40,268 nt of DNA from an uncultured Bacteroidales bacterium (lineage in GTDB: Bacteria; Bacteroidota; Bacteroidia; Bacteroidales; UBA932), in contig CAJONC010000011.1 in the NCBI GenBank assembly GCA_905235675.1, positions 1-40,268 of the forward strand, given 5' to 3'. Both the position numbers and the translations under genes were made by a program. Below the pieces are notes generated by a model. It searched no databases and was not told the origin of the DNA. It saw only the letters and a program-made list of their open reading frames with translations. Positions 33,498-40,268 of this stretch are shown here, piece after piece; position 1 is the stretch's first letter, and each line of letters begins with the position of its first letter.

Positions 33498-36164
33498 ATG
33501 AAACTATTTCTGATAGACGGCCACGCCCTTGTTTTCAAGATGTACTATGCCTTTCTGGGGCGGCCGATGATTAATGCGAAGGGGGAGGATACGTCAATTC
33601 TCTTCGGTTTTACCAAGTATCTCCTGGAACTGATTGCCAGGGAGAACCCTACGCATATAGCCGTGGGCTTCGATCCTCCGGGGGGCACCTTCCGGAACAA
33701 GATCTATCCCGAGTACAAGGCCAATCGCGGCGAAACCCCGAAGCAGGTGGTGGATGCCCTTGAGCCGCTGGTGGAAATAGTTGAGGCACTGAATATTCCG
33801 GTGCTGATGGTGCCGGGATTCGAGGCGGACGACGTGCTGGGTTCGATGGCAAAGCGCAGTGCCCGCGAAGGATTCGACGTGTATATGGTGACTCCCGACA
33901 AGGATTACGGGCAGCTGCTTGAGGACCATATCTTCCAGGTCAAGCCCGGGAAGAAAGGGGGAGACGACGAACTGATGGACATCCCGCGTCTGAAGGAGCG
34001 TTACGGAATCAGCCGTCCGGACCAGATAATAGACATGCTCGCGATTTGCGGAGATACTGCCGACAATGTGCCCGGAGTGAAGGGAGTGGGAGAGGTGGGA
34101 GCCGCGAAACTCTTGGCAAAATACGATAATCTGGAGAATATCTATGCGCATCTGGATGAGCTGACTCCCCGCCAGCGGGAACTCTTCCGTGCAGCAGAGG
34201 ACCATATTGCCCTGAGCAAGACTCTGGTGACTATAAAGACGGATATTCCCCTGGATGTTACGGCTGAGGATATGAAGCTTGGCCCTGCCGGTGCGGATAT
34301 ACTGAATATTTTCAACAGGTATGGGTTCAATTCCCTAAAGAAATACTTGGCAGGTGTTTCCGATATAGCTGCTGACCGGGGAGGCTTTGTCTCCGGGAGG
34401 CATGCCACCCACGGCACTGTCAGTGGGAGGGGCCCATCGCCCGCGATGGGAGGGATGAGCGGCGGAGCCGCGAACCGGATCGGAGACAAAGCCTCCCCGG
34501 CAGCGGACACCTCCGCCGACCTGTCACTGATTCTGGAAAACGACACCCTGTATGTCGCCGGCAAAGACGGCGTCCGTACCGGAAAGCCGGAAGAATTCAA
34601 AACCATTCTGGAAGACGCCGGAATCTCCAAGGCGGGATACGGCATCAAAGCACAGATGAACGAACTGGCAAAGCGGGGCATATCCCTTAAAGGCAGGCTC
34701 CTGGATGTAGAACTGATGCATTATCTGCTCAATCCCGAAAGCGACCACAGGCTCAGCTCCCTATGCCAGACCTATCTCGGCCGCGACATTGAAGAAACTG
34801 CCGCAGCCGAATCCGGATCCCTTTTCGGCGACGACGGGGAAGCCGCCGACAAAGATTACGACCGTTCCGCTGAAGCCACGGCCCTCAGGGACCTTTCCGG
34901 AGTAATGATGCAGGAACTTTCGAACGCCGGATTGGCAAAGCTGTACGACGAAATAGAAGAACCTCTCTCCAAGGTACTTTCCCAAATGGAACTCACCGGA
35001 GTAAAGGTGGATGTTGAATCGCTGAGAGATTTCGCCGCGTCGCTGCGCACGCAGATGGCGGCCCGCGAAGCCCAGATACGGGCCATTGCCGACGATCCCA
35101 ATCTCAACGTAAGCTCTCCCAAGCAGATGGGCGAAGTCATCTTCGAAAAACTCCGCCTCGACCCAAAGGCCCGCAAGACCTCCCGCGGAGCATGGCCCAC
35201 CGACGAAGAAACCCTGCAGGCCCTCGCGGACCGCAGTCCCATAATCGACGCCCTGCTCGACTACCGCGGACTCCGTAAGCTGCTGTCCACATACATAGAT
35301 CCTTTCGCACAATACATCTCCCCTGTCGACGGACGAGTGCATACCACTTTCAACCAGGCACTTACCTCGACCGGAAGGCTCTCGAGCTCCAACCCCAACC
35401 TCCAGAACATACCCATCCGCACCGAACAGGGCCGCGAAATCCGCAAGGCCTTCGTTCCCGGGGAAGAAGGCTGGGTGATGATGTCGGCTGACTACTCGCA
35501 GATAGAACTCAGGGTGATGGCTCATCTTTGTGGCGACGAACACCTCGTTGCGGCATTCCGTGCAGGTCAGGACATCCACAGCGCCACTGCGGCGAAGATT
35601 TTCGGAAAGCCCGTTGAAGAGGTCAGCTCCGAAGAACGCCGGATGGCAAAGACTGCCAACTTCGGAATAATGTACGGCATATCCTCCTTCGGGCTTGCCC
35701 AGAGGCTGAAATGCCCCCGCGGCGTGGCCCAGAAACTTATTGACGACTACTTTGCATCTTTCCCCGCGATACGTTCATTCATTGACGGTACCCTGGAAAA
35801 TGCGAGAAAAACTTTATACACCGAAACCATGTTCGGAAGGCGCCGCTACATACCCGACATCAATGCAAACAATGCCAACGTGCGGGCCGTGGCGGAACGC
35901 AATGCGGTGAATGCGCCCATACAGGGCACGGCGGCGGACATCATCAAGATGGCGATGATAAAGGTTGCAGGCCGGCTCGAAGCCGAAGGGCTGCGTTCGC
36001 GCATGGTGCTGCAGATTCACGACGAACTTCTGCTGGAAGTTCCTGAGAATGAGATAGAAACGGTGCGCAAGGCGCTTGTGGAAGAGATGGAGGGAGTGGT
36101 TTCGCTTTCAGTACCTTTAACAGTGGAATGCAATTATGGCAAAACCTGGCTTGAGGCCCATTGA
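33498..36164 (+). CDS. polA: DNA polymerase I, with palindromic insert and inactive proofreading domain
   Basis: 888 residues from ATG 33498, giving MKLFLIDGHALVFKMYYAFL, the usual start; an in-frame TTG 39 nt earlier overlaps the promoter. Order: 5' nuclease (about 1-285, with GFEADDVLG and PDKDYGQLL), a Gly/Ala/Ser linker encoded by a palindromic element (residues 293-335), a degenerate 3'-5' exonuclease domain (about 340-470), then the polymerase: DYSQIELRVMAHL (motif A, about 665), RRMAKTANFGIMYGISSFG (motif B, about 714), QIHDELLLEVP (motif C, about 840). The exonuclease metal ligands are not seen: no DxE motif I, and SAEATALRDL where the last Asp motif should lie. It acts in repair and Okazaki-fragment processing. 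The end overlaps the sigma-factor gene by 29 nt. Confidence 0.97.
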   Translation: MKLFLIDGHALVFKMYYAFLGRPMINAKGEDTSILFGFTKYLLELIARENPTHIAVGFDPPGGTFRNKIYPEYKANRGETPKQVVDALEPLVEIVEALNIPVLMVPGFEADDVLGSMAKRSAREGFDVYMVTPDKDYGQLLEDHIFQVKPGKKGGDDELMDIPRLKERYGISRPDQIIDMLAICGDTADNVPGVKGVGEVGAAKLLAKYDNLENIYAHLDELTPRQRELFRAAEDHIALSKTLVTIKTDIPLDVTAEDMKLGPAGADILNIFNRYGFNSLKKYLAGVSDIAADRGGFVSGRHATHGTVSGRGPSPAMGGMSGGAANRIGDKASPAADTSADLSLILENDTLYVAGKDGVRTGKPEEFKTILEDAGISKAGYGIKAQMNELAKRGISLKGRLLDVELMHYLLNPESDHRLSSLCQTYLGRDIEETAAAESGSLFGDDGEAADKDYDRSAEATALRDLSGVMMQELSNAGLAKLYDEIEEPLSKVLSQMELTGVKVDVESLRDFAASLRTQMAAREAQIRAIADDPNLNVSSPKQMGEVIFEKLRLDPKARKTSRGAWPTDEETLQALADRSPIIDALLDYRGLRKLLSTYIDPFAQYISPVDGRVHTTFNQALTSTGRLSSSNPNLQNIPIRTEQGREIRKAFVPGEEGWVMMSADYSQIELRVMAHLCGDEHLVAAFRAGQDIHSATAAKIFGKPVEEVSSEERRMAKTANFGIMYGISSFGLAQRLKCPRGVAQKLIDDYFASFPAIRSFIDGTLENARKTLYTETMFGRRRYIPDINANNANVRAVAERNAVNAPIQGTAADIIKMAMIKVAGRLEAEGLRSRMVLQIHDELLLEVPENEIETVRKALVEEMEGVVSLSVPLTVECNYGKTWLEAH
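34376..34500. repeat. 125-bp palindromic element inside polA
   Basis: A perfect 19-bp inverted repeat frames it: CCGGGGAGGCTTTGTCTCC (34376-34394) and its reverse complement (34482-34500). Within it CCCATCG/CGATGGG (34433-34439/34444-34450) forms the central hairpin. It adds an in-frame linker to DNA polymerase I between the 5' nuclease and the degenerate exonuclease domain. Confidence 0.85.
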
Positions 36165-36720
36165 CGAACTGATTCGGCTTGCGATAATCGGCGACGGCGC
36201 AGCTTTTACCGAGCTGTGGGACACTAACATCGATTCGCTGAAAGCCTACCTTCGGGGCCGCATGAAAATCTCCGACGAGTTCTACGTCGACGACATCTGC
36301 TCGAAGAGCTTCGAAAAAGCCTTCCGGCAGATTCGCAGCTACGACCCTTCCAAAAGCCAGTTTTCCACATGGCTGACTACAATAGCCCGCAATACCGCCA
36401 TCGACACCCTTGAGCAGGAATCCCGCACCCAGAGGCAGTATGTGAGCATAGACGAGCAGCCCGGAACAGGTTCCGACATAGGCAGCGGGGAGGACTCGCC
36501 CCTCGATTCAATAATTCGCGATGAAGACCAGGTCGAGACCGAGAAATACATCGAAGGACTCCCTGAACTCTACCGGCAGATTGCGAGGATGCGCCTGCTG
36601 GACGGCCTGCAGTACAAGGAGATAGCGGAAGAAACCGGACTTACCCTCAACACCGTACGCACAAGGATACGCAGGGCCAAGGATATGATAGAAAAATTAA
36701 AGAGTGAAGAATCTATATGA
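36136..36720 (+). CDS. RNA polymerase sigma-70 family (ECF-like) factor
   Basis: 194 residues. Region 2 spans about 40-95 (DEFYVDDICSKSFEKAFRQI; FSTWLTTIARNTAIDTL) and region 4 about 135-190 (LPELYRQIARMRLLDGLQYK, EIAEETGLTLNTVRTRIRRAK), joined by an acidic linker. No anti-sigma gene lies next to it. The start lies inside polA (29-nt overlap) and the end overlaps the transporter gene by ATGA, so it is expressed from the polA transcript and possibly coupled to it. Target genes unknown. Confidence 0.88.
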   Translation: MAKPGLRPIDELIRLAIIGDGAAFTELWDTNIDSLKAYLRGRMKISDEFYVDDICSKSFEKAFRQIRSYDPSKSQFSTWLTTIARNTAIDTLEQESRTQRQYVSIDEQPGTGSDIGSGEDSPLDSIIRDEDQVETEKYIEGLPELYRQIARMRLLDGLQYKEIAEETGLTLNTVRTRIRRAKDMIEKLKSEESI

Positions 36721-38198
36721 AGACAAAAAAATCATTTCAATTCTGGCAATGGGAGACTATCATAGTTTCCATGGTGGTGTATGCCATTTACTATTTTGTC
36801 AGGAAGAATTTCTCGATCGCAATGCCCGGCCTTACGGCTGAATACGGCATCTCTAACACCAGCTTCGGTATCGTAATAGCCATAGGTTCACTGATTTACG
36901 GCTTCAGCCGCTTTGCGAACGGATTCGTGGTGGAGAGGGTAAGTACCAAGACCTTCATGGGCATAGGGCTGCTGCTGTGTGCGCTTGCCAATATCGGCTT
37001 CGGCTTCGGAGTGGACCTGACTTACCTCATCACCGGAGTGCATGAAGGCCCCCAGTTCGTCAACATGCTCATACTTGTGATGGGTATTACCATAGTGCTC
37101 AACCAGTATTTCCAGGGCATGGGTTATCCGCCCATGGCGAGGATGCTCCCGCAGTGGATAGCTCCGGGTGAGCTGGCTACCAAGATGAGTATATGGAACA
37201 CCTCCCACTCCATCGGAGCCTTCAGCGCAGTGGTGGTCTGCGGCCTCATCATGACAAACATGGGCTCCGACATGAGCGGCAACAGCAGCATAGTGGCGCA
37301 GATTACCGGCAATCTCGCCGGAAGCATCAAGGGTTGGGACAGCCTCTCCGCCGCCGAGCAGAGCGCTAAGGTAATGGCTTACGCTTCGCATTACGGGGCA
37401 TGGAGATGGTGTTTCATCATTCCTGCGATAGTCGCAGTCGGTGGTGCATTCCTGTGCTTCGCCGCACTCAAGGACAACCCGCAGACCCTCGGTTTTTCCG
37501 AAATAGCCGAGACCAAAACCGGCAAGGAAGCCACTGAAGGCAAGAAGGGCGCCCACAAAGCATACCTCCGTCACATGGTATTCCGCAACAGGTGGGTATG
37601 GTCGTTCGCCCTCGCGAATATCTTCGTATATGTATTACGTATGGGTGTGCTCGACTGGGGCCCCAAGTTCCTCACCGAGGACCGTGGAATGGATATAAAC
37701 AGCGCCGCCTGGTCGGTCGCCGTGTTTGAACTGACCGCCATAGTGGGAACCATCTTTGCCGGATGGGCTACAGACCATCTGTTCAAAGGCAAAGCCCACC
37801 GCATGTGCCTCATATCCATGATAGGAGCCATCATCTTCCTCGGTCTCTTCGCCCTTGTGGAGATGCCGGTCGTGCTGTCCACAATAGTACTTGCGCTCTC
37901 CGGATTCTGCATCTACGGCCCCCAGGCCCTTATCGGAATCGGCGCTGCAAACCAGGCCACCAAGGAAGCGTCCGCCACGGCCAACGGCCTCACCGGCATA
38001 CTCGGATACGTCGGATCTGCGCTTTCAGCACTTGGAGTCGGTATCATTGCCGACAACCTCGGATGGAGGGCCGTGTTCATAACATTCATCTGCGTGGGCG
38101 TGGTCGGGGCCATTATCTTCCTTACTATGTGGAATGCTCCCCGCGACGGATATGAGCGTTCCCGCAAGTTCACCGAAAACTTTGCAAAAAATGACTGA
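36717..38198 (+). CDS. MFS transporter, organophosphate:phosphate antiporter (GlpT/UhpT) type
   Basis: 493 residues, about 12 membrane segments. The N-terminus WETIIVSMVVYAIYYFVRKNFSIAMPGL and MARMLPQWIAPGELATKMSIWNTSHSIGAF match the OPA family, which exchanges phosphate for glycerol 3-phosphate, hexose phosphates or similar. C-terminal half: VLRMGVLDWGPKFLTEDRG and GFCIYGPQALIGIGAANQATKEASATANGLTG, the latter typical of GlpT. It overlaps a HAD phosphatase gene by 8 nt, which suggests uptake and dephosphorylation of a phosphorylated polyol or sugar; this pairing is inference. Confidence 0.9.
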   Translation: MKTKKSFQFWQWETIIVSMVVYAIYYFVRKNFSIAMPGLTAEYGISNTSFGIVIAIGSLIYGFSRFANGFVVERVSTKTFMGIGLLLCALANIGFGFGVDLTYLITGVHEGPQFVNMLILVMGITIVLNQYFQGMGYPPMARMLPQWIAPGELATKMSIWNTSHSIGAFSAVVVCGLIMTNMGSDMSGNSSIVAQITGNLAGSIKGWDSLSAAEQSAKVMAYASHYGAWRWCFIIPAIVAVGGAFLCFAALKDNPQTLGFSEIAETKTGKEATEGKKGAHKAYLRHMVFRNRWVWSFALANIFVYVLRMGVLDWGPKFLTEDRGMDINSAAWSVAVFELTAIVGTIFAGWATDHLFKGKAHRMCLISMIGAIIFLGLFALVEMPVVLSTIVLALSGFCIYGPQALIGIGAANQATKEASATANGLTGILGYVGSALSALGVGIIADNLGWRAVFITFICVGVVGAIIFLTMWNAPRDGYERSRKFTENFAKND

Positions 38199-39024
38199 CG
38201 ACCTGCGTAACAGACTGCTGGCGATACGCCACGTAGCCCTCGACATGGACGGGACCATATATATGGAGAATAATATTTTCCCGTTCACCCTCGACTTTCT
38301 GGCAAAACTGAAACGCCTCGGCATCACATATTCCTTCCTCACCAACAACCCTACAAAGTCGCTGGACGACTATCTCGCGAAGCTTGCGCGTATGGGGATA
38401 GAGGCCGACAGGGAGCAGATGTACAGCACGGTCCCTGCCACGATAGACTATATCAAGACCAACCTTCCCGATGTCAAAAGACTGTTTCTTCTCGGGACTC
38501 CTTCCATGATAAGCCAGTTCGAGGAGGCTGGATTTGTGAGTACCGCCGATTCTGCGGACGATGTGCCCGATGCGGTTGTGGTCGCCTTCGACACTACCCT
38601 GGTGTACCCGCGACTGTGCCGTGCCGCATGGTGGGTTTCGCAGGGGCTGCCATATCTTGCGACAAATCCCGACAAGGTGTGCCCGACAGACCAGCCTACG
38701 GTTCTGGTGGACTGTGGATCGCTGTGCAAGTGCATAGAGTATGCTGTCGGCCGTCATCCGGACGTTACCATAGGCAAGCCTGACCCTGCGATGCTTTCCG
38801 GAATCGAAGGGCGTTACGGGCTTGAGCCTTCGCAGATTGCGATGGTGGGGGACCGTATCTATACCGATGTGGAGATGGCATACAATGCCGGTGCCTTCGG
38901 GGTACTGGTGCTCAGCGGAGAGACCACCCTTGAGGTGGCAAAAGCCTGGCCGCATGCCCCGTCGCTTATCTGCCGTGACATAGAGGAGCTCGGCTGTCTG
39001 CTGGAGGAGGCGCACGAATGCTGA
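38191..39024 (+). CDS. HAD-IIA family phosphatase
   Basis: 277 residues from ATG 38191, overlapping the transporter stop by 8 nt; an earlier in-frame ATG would overlap by 65 nt and adds a non-conserved tail. HAD motifs: VALDMDGTIYMEN (I), FLTNNPTKS (II), GKPDPAML (III Lys), MVGDRIYTDVEMAYNAG (IV), with a C2-type cap between. Relatives include phosphoglycolate / glycerol-3-phosphate phosphatases and NagD. The transporter upstream suggests a small organophosphate substrate. Confidence 0.88.
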   Translation: MTDDLRNRLLAIRHVALDMDGTIYMENNIFPFTLDFLAKLKRLGITYSFLTNNPTKSLDDYLAKLARMGIEADREQMYSTVPATIDYIKTNLPDVKRLFLLGTPSMISQFEEAGFVSTADSADDVPDAVVVAFDTTLVYPRLCRAAWWVSQGLPYLATNPDKVCPTDQPTVLVDCGSLCKCIEYAVGRHPDVTIGKPDPAMLSGIEGRYGLEPSQIAMVGDRIYTDVEMAYNAGAFGVLVLSGETTLEVAKAWPHAPSLICRDIEELGCLLEEAHEC

Positions 39025-39677
39025 TTCCTCAGGAACAGGATTTTGCAAAGGCTGTCGCCCTCTGGCGAGAGTGGAATTCGCGTATCAACGTGATTTCCCG
39101 CAAGGATGAGGAGAACATTTTCTCCCACCACATCCTCCATTCCCTCGCCATTGCGCAGTATCTGGAGGTCTATTATCCCGCGGTGGAAGGCCTGCCACCG
39201 CAGATTCAGGCGCAGACCGTGCTGGATGTCGGGACAGGCGGAGGTTTTCCGGGGATACCGCTGGCGATGGTGATGCCGGAAGCGAAGTTTACGCTTTGTG
39301 ATTCAATTGGGAAGAAGGTGAAAGTCGCGCAGGCGGTGGCGGACGGGCTGGGGCTTGGGAATGTGGAATGCGTGAACGCCCGCGTGGAAAGCCTTTCCGG
39401 ACAATGGGACTGGGTAGTCAGCCGTGCTGTTACCAGCCTCGAAAACTTATACCCGTGGGTGAAGGGCCGCTTCCGCCGCAGCATACTATTTCTCAAAGGT
39501 GGCGATATCAATTCCGAAATCGACGCTCTCGTGCATAAATGCGGTGTTCCCTACGCCAACATACGCACCTGGCGCATAGATTCATGGCTCGATGACGATT
39601 ATTTTGCAGAAAAATTTGTAATTGAGGTTGGAAAAGACTACCTTTGCACTCCCAAAGTCGAAAAATTAAAAAAGTAA
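39018..39677 (+). CDS. rsmG: 16S rRNA (guanine527-N7)-methyltransferase
   Basis: 219 residues. SAM-binding motif [19 protein letters not shown] (about 70-87), with [13 protein letters not shown] after it (acidic motif II) and [16 protein letters not shown] (motif IV region). N-terminal [29 protein letters not shown] is characteristic. It methylates G527 of 16S rRNA; loss gives low-level streptomycin resistance in other bacteria. Start overlaps the HAD gene by 7 nt; the rpmH promoter lies inside its 3' end. Confidence 0.96.
   Translation: MLIPQEQDFAKAVALWREWNSRINVISRKDEENIFSHHILHSLAIAQYLEVYYPAVEGLPPQIQAQTVLDVGTGGGFPGIPLAMVMPEAKFTLCDSIGKKVKVAQAVADGLGLGNVECVNARVESLSGQWDWVVSRAVTSLENLYPWVKGRFRRSILFLKGGDINSEIDALVHKCGVPYANIRTWRIDSWLDDDYFAEKFVIEVGKDYLCTPKVEKLKK
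39615..39646 (+). promoter_or_regulatory. Promoter of rpmH
   Basis: TTTG (39615-39618), 20-nt spacer, TACCTTTG (39639-39646): exact consensus, inside the last codons of rsmG. The ATG of rpmH is 35 nt past the -7 element. Confidence 0.75.
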
Positions 39678-39681
39678 CAAT

Positions 39682-39834
39682 ATGAAAAGGACTTATCAAC
39701 CTTCAAACCGCAAGCGCGTCAACAAGCATGGCTTCCGTGAGCGCATGAGCACTCCCAATGGACGTCGCGTCCTTGCATCCCGTCGTGCACACGGTCGCAA
39801 GAAACTCACCGTATCCTCCGAGGAGAGGTGGTAG
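39682..39834 (+). CDS. rpmH: 50S ribosomal protein L34
   Basis: 50 residues, too short for most gene-length cut-offs. [40 protein letters not shown] and [10 protein letters not shown] cover the whole product. The KRTYQPS-x(2)-R and GR-x-VL-x-x-RR-x-x-GR-x-x-L motifs are those of L34. Basic throughout; binds 23S rRNA. Own promoter and terminator. rnpA does not follow here. Confidence 0.98.
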   Translation: MKRTYQPSNRKRVNKHGFRERMSTPNGRRVLASRRAHGRKKLTVSSEERW

Positions 39835-39854
39835 TTTAACCCCCACGGGTTTAA

Positions 39855-39890
39855 AAAAAGCGATTGAACATTCTTGCTCAATCGCTTTTT
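39855..39890 (+). terminator. Rho-independent terminator of rpmH
   Basis: Perfect 13-bp stem AAAAAGCGATTGA / TCAATCGCTTTTT with a 10-nt loop, ending in a T-run; 20 nt after the rpmH stop. The A-tract at its left makes it potentially bidirectional. Confidence 0.92.
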
Positions 39891-39976
39891 TAGTTTACCA
39901 TGTACTAATGTACTCTAACGGGTGCAAGTCCATTCCAAATATTGGGACTGGCACGCCACGTGACATCCGGAGGCTG

Positions 39977-40268
39977 TCAATTCAACAGTTTCTTTACTTC
40001 TTGCGACGAAAGACCGGTGATTTTTTCAATAAGTGTCACATCAATACCTTCTTCCAGCATTTTTCTGGCAACTTCCAGTTTACCTTTGGTTACGCCTTTA
40101 GCTTCCCCTTCTGCAAGCCCTTCTGCGCGTCCCTTGGCTTCCCCTTCCTCAAGCCCCTCCTCCTTGCCGTAGTCGAAGTTCGCCCTGGCAATCTCCTCGC
40201 GTTCATTGTCGTCCAGGCCGGAACGGAAGTATTCCGCCCTCTCGCTGTCCGTCATGTCCTTTATGCGC
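39977..40268 (-). CDS. Rpn/PD-(D/E)XK nuclease-family transposase-like protein, C-terminal fragment
   Basis: The frame is open to the right edge (RIKD precedes the first Met), so the gene begins outside the window. The visible about 96 residues are the C-terminal tail: an acidic helix, then GLEEGEAKGRAEGLAEGEAKG, a Glu/Gly/Ala repeat like the tails of Rpn/YhgA-type recombination-promoting nucleases and PDDEXK transposase-family proteins, and a last helical segment (MLEEGIDVTLIEKITGLSSQEVKKLLN) typical of them. The catalytic domain is not in view, so activity cannot be judged. A possible mobile or accessory gene. Confidence 0.7.
   Translation of the reverse strand, partial: RIKDMTDSERAEYFRSGLDDNEREEIARANFDYGKEEGLEEGEAKGRAEGLAEGEAKGVTKGKLEVARKMLEEGIDVTLIEKITGLSSQEVKKLLN

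Noticed and set aside
39892..39976. rnpA or other gene after rpmH
   Set aside because: The 85-bp gap has no open frame; only the tail of the nuclease-like gene follows, on the other strand.

Overview
The window looks like a chromosomal contig from a Bacteroidota bacterium, almost certainly order Bacteroidales (genus uncertain; the high GC of the core genes fits a Rikenellaceae-like or 'Cryptobacteroides'-like gut lineage better than Bacteroides). The evidence is the combination of DUF3078, OmpP1/FadL-type, PG_1098-like and WbqC-like proteins, a GH109-type Gfo/Idh lipoprotein, the archaeal/eukaryal-type short ProS, and repeated Bacteroidota promoters (TTTG, 19-21 nt, TAnnTTTG) with almost no Shine-Dalgarno sequences.

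Layout. 1-59 is the start of a yqeY-like gene running off the left edge. 60-3890 is an AT-richer accessory zone: a hairpin-rich gap, an AbiE type IV toxin-antitoxin pair (minus), a diverged direct repeat of the tRNA-fMet 3' end with its own terminator, an unknown 148-aa gene, a doubtful 64-aa ORF, and a promoter-driven, strongly folded leader RNA in front of a 49-aa basic ORF. 3894-8861 (minus) is a translation operon: proS, DUF3078 barrel, tilS, hisS, initiator tRNA. 8984-15235 (plus) is a cell-envelope cluster: Trp/Tyr/Gly/Ser-rich lipoprotein, OmpP1/FadL-type barrel, lpxD, lpxC, lpxA, WbqC-like protein. A 53-bp tandem repeat separates it from a convergent PG_1098-like methyltransferase and the sulfhydrylase metY, which diverges from an Lrp/AsnC regulator.

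18749-26441 (plus) holds the rimP-nusA-infB operon, a GH109-like lipoprotein and ettA. A VapBC-like RHH/PIN module with a clear operator, tRNA-Gln and tadA follow on the minus strand. 27932-32884 (plus) is a sugar-acid cluster: PfkB/KDG-kinase-like, LarA-like racemase, pdxB, gnd. A small membrane protein (minus) diverges from polA (plus), which leads a tight run: polA, sigma factor, OPA-type transporter, HAD phosphatase, rsmG, then rpmH with its own promoter and terminator. The right edge cuts a Rpn/PD-(D/E)XK-type gene tail.

The points most worth a second look are the folded leader RNA plus 49-aa ORF inside a tRNA-bounded remnant island (3403-3739), a palindromic element inserted in frame in polA (34376-34500), the 53-bp tandem repeat with two competing stem pairs (15250-15420), an attenuator-like hairpin ahead of rimP-nusA-infB, a RimP lacking its C-terminal domain, a short TilS, and an LpxC that is not fused to FabZ.
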